Position numbers and translations under genes: made by a program. From positions 1 through 8,625 of the forward strand of contig JAQVLU010000016.1 in the NCBI GenBank assembly GCA_028703995.1: DNA of 8,625 nucleotides. Reading direction: 5' to 3'. Within the stretch, counting starts at the first letter, position 1. Each line of letters starts with the position of its first letter. Source of the stretch: Minisyncoccota bacterium (lineage in GTDB: Bacteria; Patescibacteriota; Minisyncoccia; Minisyncoccales; Minisyncoccaceae). The notes beneath the pieces are model-generated. The model was given only the letters and a program-made list of their open reading frames with translations. It made no database searches and was not told the origin of the DNA. Of the stretch, positions 4,180 through 8,625 are shown piece after piece.

Positions 4180-7005
4180 ATGAATTACGAAGAAGAAATA
4201 CTAAAATTTTGGGAAGAGAATAAAATATTTGAAAAATCTATTAAGGAAAGGGAAGGCTCTCCTTATTTTAGTTTTTATGATGGACCTCCTTTTGCTACAG
4301 GAAAACCTCACTATGGACACGTTTTGATTACAACGATTAAAGATGCTGTTTTAAGATATAAGACAATGCAAGGATTTCAGGTTCCAAGGCGTGTTGGTTG
4401 GGATTGTCACGGACTTCCTGTTGAAAATTTAATTGAGAAAGAGCTTAACATTAAGAATAAGAAAGAGATTGAAGCTTTTGGAGTTGATAATTTTAATGAT
4501 CAGTGTAAAAAATCTGTTTTTAGCTGTGTTGATGACTTTAAAAAGACTTTAGAAAGAGTAGGTAGATGGGCGGATTATTCTAATTCTTATGCGACAATGG
4601 ATAAAAATTACACAGAGTCTGTCTGGTGGGTTTTAAAGAAGCTTTGGGATAATGATTTAGTAAAAAAAGATTATCGAGTTTCTCCATATTGTCCAAGGTG
4701 CTCAACTACTTTATCTAATTTTGAAGTTAATCAAGGATACAAAGAAGTTAAAGACAGATCAGTCTATATTAAATTAAAATTAGAAGATGAGGAAAACACT
4801 TTTCTTTTAATTTGGACAACTACTCCTTGGACACTTCCTCAGAATGTTGCGGTTGCTGTCAATGAAGAAGAAGATTACATTTATCTTAAAACAGAAAAAG
4901 AAACCTACATTCTTGCTAAAAAAAGAAAAGAAATTATTTCTGAAGAAAATGAGGTAATAAAAGAAGTAAAAGGAAAAGAACTTTTAGGAAAAAAATATGA
5001 ACCTGTTTTTGATTATCTTTTAAAGCAAAAAGTTTCTAAAATAGAAAAGGCTTATATGATTGTTCATGCGGACTATGTTGGAACAGAAGATGGAACAGGA
5101 CTCGTACACATAGCAACAATGTATGGAGAAGATGATTACAATGTCGGAAAAAAATATGACCTTCCTTTTATTCATACAGTTGATGAATCAGGTAAGTTTT
5201 TAGATTTTGTAGAAGACTATAAAGGAGAAAATATTTTTGAAGCAAACAAAAAGATAATTAGTGACTTAAAAGAAAGAGACGTTTTATACAAAGAAGAATT
5301 AGTAACACACACTTATCCATTTTGTTGGAGATGTGATTCCCCTTTAATGTATTTTGCTAAAGAGAGCTATTATTTAATGGTAACTAAATTTAAAGAAGAG
5401 CTTGTTTCAAATAATCAAAAAATTTTATGGGTACCATCTCATGTCAAAGACGGAAGATTCGGAAATTGGCTAGAAGGAGCAAGGGATTGGGATTTTGCTA
5501 GAAATAGATTTTGGGGAGCTCCAATTCCAATTTGGAAATGTAAAGATTGTGGAAAGATGATTTGTGTTGGAAGCATTGAGGAACTTGAAAAATTAAAAAT
5601 AAGAGGAGATACATCAGATTTACACAAACCATATATAGATGATGTTTATTTAAAATGTGAATGTGGGGGAGAAATGGAAAGAACTCCTGAGATTTTTGAT
5701 TGTTGGTTTGAGTCTGGTGCGATGCCATATGCTTCTTGGCATTATCCTTTTGAAAACAAAGAATTAGTAGAAAAAACTTTTCCAGCTGATTTTATTACCG
5801 AAGGATTAGATCAAACTAGGGGCTGGTTTTATACTTTACATGTAATTTCTACAGCACTGACTCTTAAAAATATTGGTCTCGGAGAGAATAACCCAGCTTT
5901 TAAAAATGTAATTGCCAACGGACTTGTTTTAGACAAGAACGGAAAAAAACTAAGTAAAAGACTTAAAAACTATCCAGATGTTAATGAAATTTTTGAAAAA
6001 TATGGAGCGGATCCTTTAAGATATTTTTTATTATCTTCAACAAACCTTGGAGAAGATTATCGATTTTCTGAAGATAGGGTTAAAGAAGTTTGGAGAAAAG
6101 TGATTTTAGGTTTTGAAAATTGTTTTGTTTTTTATAAGACCTACCGAAAAAATGATTCTTTGATTGAGTCTAATAATATTTTAGACAAATGGATTTTATC
6201 TAAGCTTTTTACTTTAAATAAAGAAATGGTCTCTTATTTAGACAAGTACGAACTCACAAGAGCGGTTAGATTGTTTACCGATTTTATTGATGATTTTTCA
6301 AACTGGTATATTAGAAGAAGCAGAAGAAGATTTCAAAAACCAGAATCTGATTTAGAGTTTGAAGAAGCAGAAGCAACATTGAGGTTTGTTCTTAAAGAAG
6401 CTTCTAAGATGATAGCTCCTTTTATTCCTTTTATTTCCGAAAAAATATACCAAGAGATTAAAGAGAAAAAAGATAAAGAAAGTGTTCATCTCTGCGATTT
6501 TCCTAAGACGAAAGAAAAATATTACAATTCTTTACTTGAAAACGAGATGCAAGAAGCGAGAGAAATTGTTAATTTAGCTTTAAACGAAAGAATAGAAAAA
6601 GGAATAAAGGTTAGACAACCTTTAGCTTTAGCAAAAATTAAAAAAGAAATCAGAGAAGAAATTTTAGAAATTATTAAAGACGAAATAAATGTTAAAGAAA
6701 TTGAAATTGATTCAAGTCTTGATAAAGAAGTTATTCTTGATTTTGAATTAACAGCTGAATTAAAAGAAGAAGGAATGGCAAGAGAACTTATTAGAAATAT
6801 TCAGCAAATGAGAAAAGATTTGAAATACAGCAAGGAAGATTTAATCTTACTAAAATGTGAAGGCGGTAATTTAAATCAAAAAACAAAACAATTAATTTTA
6901 AGCGAAGTTTTAGCTAAAGATTATACTTTAGAAAATAATCTTCAGGCAGAAAAAGAATTAACAATTTATGATGTGCCATTTTTAATTGGTATTAAAAAAA
7001 TATAA
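4180..7005 (+). CDS. ileS: Isoleucyl-tRNA synthetase, eukaryote-like (IleS2) type
   Basis: IleRS charges tRNA-Ile and proofreads valine. The product has 941 residues, complete. Landmarks in order: PPFATGKPHYGH with the HIGH motif as HYGH at 44-47; WDCHGLPVE; CPRC (171-174); the CP1 editing domain with WTTTPWTLP (212-220) and GTGLVHIATMYGEDD (305-319), including the GEDD acidic residues of the editing pocket; CWRC (382-385); a CxxC/CxC pair (454, 457, 493, 495) likely binding zinc; FITEGLDQTRGWFYTLH; and KLSKR (590-594) for KMSKS followed by LKNYPD. The C-terminal part contains an anticodon-binding helical bundle (NWYIRRSRRRF) and the segment ELKEEGMARELIRNIQQMRK seen in the archaeal/eukaryotic-like enzymes. 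The C-terminal four-cysteine zinc element of classical bacterial IleS1 is absent. Enzymes of this type are known to be less sensitive to mupirocin. No Shine-Dalgarno sequence is seen in the 31-nt gap upstream. Confidence 0.96.
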   Translation: MNYEEEILKFWEENKIFEKSIKEREGSPYFSFYDGPPFATGKPHYGHVLITTIKDAVLRYKTMQGFQVPRRVGWDCHGLPVENLIEKELNIKNKKEIEAFGVDNFNDQCKKSVFSCVDDFKKTLERVGRWADYSNSYATMDKNYTESVWWVLKKLWDNDLVKKDYRVSPYCPRCSTTLSNFEVNQGYKEVKDRSVYIKLKLEDEENTFLLIWTTTPWTLPQNVAVAVNEEEDYIYLKTEKETYILAKKRKEIISEENEVIKEVKGKELLGKKYEPVFDYLLKQKVSKIEKAYMIVHADYVGTEDGTGLVHIATMYGEDDYNVGKKYDLPFIHTVDESGKFLDFVEDYKGENIFEANKKIISDLKERDVLYKEELVTHTYPFCWRCDSPLMYFAKESYYLMVTKFKEELVSNNQKILWVPSHVKDGRFGNWLEGARDWDFARNRFWGAPIPIWKCKDCGKMICVGSIEELEKLKIRGDTSDLHKPYIDDVYLKCECGGEMERTPEIFDCWFESGAMPYASWHYPFENKELVEKTFPADFITEGLDQTRGWFYTLHVISTALTLKNIGLGENNPAFKNVIANGLVLDKNGKKLSKRLKNYPDVNEIFEKYGADPLRYFLLSSTNLGEDYRFSEDRVKEVWRKVILGFENCFVFYKTYRKNDSLIESNNILDKWILSKLFTLNKEMVSYLDKYELTRAVRLFTDFIDDFSNWYIRRSRRRFQKPESDLEFEEAEATLRFVLKEASKMIAPFIPFISEKIYQEIKEKKDKESVHLCDFPKTKEKYYNSLLENEMQEAREIVNLALNERIEKGIKVRQPLALAKIKKEIREEILEIIKDEINVKEIEIDSSLDKEVILDFELTAELKEEGMARELIRNIQQMRKDLKYSKEDLILLKCEGGNLNQKTKQLILSEVLAKDYTLENNLQAEKELTIYDVPFLIGIKKI

Positions 7006-7006
7006 A

Positions 7007-8625
7007 ATGAAAAATAAAAAAATCCTCATCACTATAGTTTCAATATTAGCTTTATTTGCTTTAGCTATTTTCTGGTGGCAAAGCACATCTTTTTCTAAAG
7101 AAGTTTTAAAGTTAGAAATACTAGGAAAGTCAGAAGTTTCTTTGGGAGAGAGTATCGAATATGTTGTTAGGTTTAAAAACAACGGAAATGTTAGGCTAGA
7201 AGAGCCAGAACTTATTTTTGAATATCCAAAAGAATCCATTATTGACGGAGAAAAAATATTGCTTCTTGATGAGGAAGACTTGGGAGGAAGTATTTACCCT
7301 GGGCAAGAAAAGACCGTTACTTTTAAAGCAAGACTTTTAGGGCAAGAAGGGAGTTTAAGAATAGCGAAAGCAACTTTAAGTTTTAAAATTAAGGATCTGA
7401 ATGTTAGAAATGAAGTGTCTACAGAATTTTTGAGTACCATAAAAGAGGTTCCAATTAGTTTAGATTTTAATTTACCTTCAAAGATAACTAGTATTGATAA
7501 AGCTTTTTCTTTTAGTATAAATTATGCTTCAGAAGTAGCTTATGCACTTGAAGATTTATCTATTATCGTTAACTATCCAGATGATTTTGAATTTTTATAT
7601 TCTAATCCAAAAGCTCTTGATGAAAAACAATGGGATATTAGTAGTTTGAGTCAGTATCAAAGTGGAAAAATAGAACTTTCAGGAATCAAAAAAAGCGCGA
7701 ATCAGTCAGCTTTTACCGTTAAATTAGGTGTTTGGAAAAACAATGAATTTGTTGTCCTTAAAGAAATAACTTCTTGGCTTAGAGTAGTTTCTCCTAATCT
7801 TTATTTAACTCAAAAAGTTAATAATACCTATGATTATGTAGCCAAAGTCGGAGATAGTCTTCATTTTGAACTTTCTTTTAGAAATATAGGAGAAGAAGCT
7901 CTCACTGATTTAATTTTAATTTCTAAATTAGATGGTAATTTATATGATTTAAATACAGTAAACGCTCCTTTAGCTAAATATACTTTAGGAGATAATTCTA
8001 TAATTTTTGAAGCAAAAAATTTTCCTGAATTGTCTTATCTTGAAGTAGACCAAACAGGAGTAATTGAATTCTTTGTTGATTTAAAGAAAGATCTTGATAA
8101 AAATATTTTAGCGCAAACAAATCAAAAAGTTAAAAACATTGTTACTGTTGGAGGGGCAAAAGAAGAATTTTTAACAAAAGTGGAGACAAATTTAACGGCA
8201 AAACAATACGTTGATACTTCAAATCAATTTATTCAAAGCTCTGGTCCTTACCCTCTTCAAAAAAACAAAACTTCAAAAGTAACTATTGTTTGGGAGATAT
8301 CAAATACTTTTAACGATGTTGGGGGAGTAAAAATGAGGGCAATTATTCCTGAAAATGGAACCTTCGTTCAAGAAGAAGAGGGTTTAACTTTCAATGAAGA
8401 AACTAGCGAAATTGTTTGGGATGTTGGCACTGTTGTTGCAGGCGCTGGACAAACAAAAGAATCTAAAAAAATAGCTTTTCAAATCATTCTTTCTCCGGAA
8501 ATTGTTGTTCCTGGTGGAGTTCTCATACTTCCAGCGGCACATGTCAGCGGAAATGACGAATGGACTTTAAAATCTGTTGAATATAAAACAGAAGAACTTA
8601 AGGGGGAAATGGTGGGAGGTAATAT
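7007..8625 (+). CDS. Membrane-anchored protein with repeated Ig-like (DUF11/CARDB-like) domains, partial
   Basis: The frame is open from ATG 7007 to the window end (539 codons visible) and lacks its 3' end. It starts 1 nt after the ileS stop, so it is probably cotranscribed and translationally coupled. The N-terminus MKNKK is followed by a hydrophobic segment at about 6-24 (ILITIVSILALFALAIFWW) with no clear signal peptidase site, indicating a signal anchor with the rest outside the cytoplasm. The outer part is beta-rich and built of about four domains of some 110-130 residues. Each carries a GxS...xxFxNxG-like start: SLGESIEYVVRFKNNGN near 46-61, KVGDSLHFELSFRNIGEE near 280-297, and a more diverged copy VTIVWEISNTFNDVGG in the last quarter. 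No cysteine occurs in the visible part. This is typical of surface DUF11/CARDB-type Ig folds used in adhesion or envelope structures; the specific function is unknown. The family assignment is by eye. Confidence 0.8.
   Translation, partial: MKNKKILITIVSILALFALAIFWWQSTSFSKEVLKLEILGKSEVSLGESIEYVVRFKNNGNVRLEEPELIFEYPKESIIDGEKILLLDEEDLGGSIYPGQEKTVTFKARLLGQEGSLRIAKATLSFKIKDLNVRNEVSTEFLSTIKEVPISLDFNLPSKITSIDKAFSFSINYASEVAYALEDLSIIVNYPDDFEFLYSNPKALDEKQWDISSLSQYQSGKIELSGIKKSANQSAFTVKLGVWKNNEFVVLKEITSWLRVVSPNLYLTQKVNNTYDYVAKVGDSLHFELSFRNIGEEALTDLILISKLDGNLYDLNTVNAPLAKYTLGDNSIIFEAKNFPELSYLEVDQTGVIEFFVDLKKDLDKNILAQTNQKVKNIVTVGGAKEEFLTKVETNLTAKQYVDTSNQFIQSSGPYPLQKNKTSKVTIVWEISNTFNDVGGVKMRAIIPENGTFVQEEEGLTFNEETSEIVWDVGTVVAGAGQTKESKKIAFQIILSPEIVVPGGVLILPAAHVSGNDEWTLKSVEYKTEELKGEMVGGN

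Noticed and set aside
5439..5728. Two minus-strand open frames opposite ileS
   Set aside because: They are antisense shadows of the conserved IleRS zinc and catalytic regions, with low-complexity composition and no family features.
6982..7239. Minus-strand open frame spanning the ileS end and the next gene
   Set aside because: It is antisense to the ileS 3' end and to the signal-anchor region of the surface protein; its hydrophobic end mirrors the membrane segment.

Overview
The window is a strongly AT-rich, gene-dense stretch of a small bacterial genome. It uses the standard code, since TGA works as a stop in smpB and in the phosphatase gene. The gene content is almost entirely translation machinery. 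The best guess for the source is a Candidate Phyla Radiation (Patescibacteria, Parcubacteria-like) genome. This is an inference from four things: the AT bias with near-zero spacing between genes, an ArgRS whose HIGH motif reads TIGN, an IleRS of the eukaryote-like (IleS2) type, and the lack of Shine-Dalgarno sequences at the starts.

Left half, minus strand (read right to left): smpB, ssrA (tmRNA), infC (IF3), rpmI (L35), rplT (L20), then an intrinsic terminator 3 nt after rplT. The usual infC-rpmI-rplT operon is here preceded by both parts of the trans-translation system. The packing is extreme. The smpB stop codon lies inside the tmRNA acceptor stem (8-nt overlap). The encoded CCA end of tmRNA is 4 nt from the infC ATG. 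The infC-rpmI and rpmI-rplT gaps are also 4 nt each.

Right half, plus strand: argS, a histidine-phosphatase-family protein, ileS, and a membrane-anchored protein with repeated Ig-like/DUF11-like domains that runs off the window end. argS diverges from smpB across a short AT-rich region where candidate -10 boxes on the two strands overlap. The argS promoter sits so close to its ATG that the mRNA is probably leaderless.

The most interesting point is the smpB-ssrA-infC junction. If smpB and tmRNA are cotranscribed, 5' maturation of tmRNA by RNase P would cut off the smpB stop codon and make smpB mRNA a non-stop message, which is itself a substrate of trans-translation. The same maturation at the 3' end would release an infC mRNA with almost no leader. 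This would be a processing-coupled feedback circuit. It is a hypothesis from the layout and is not demonstrated here.
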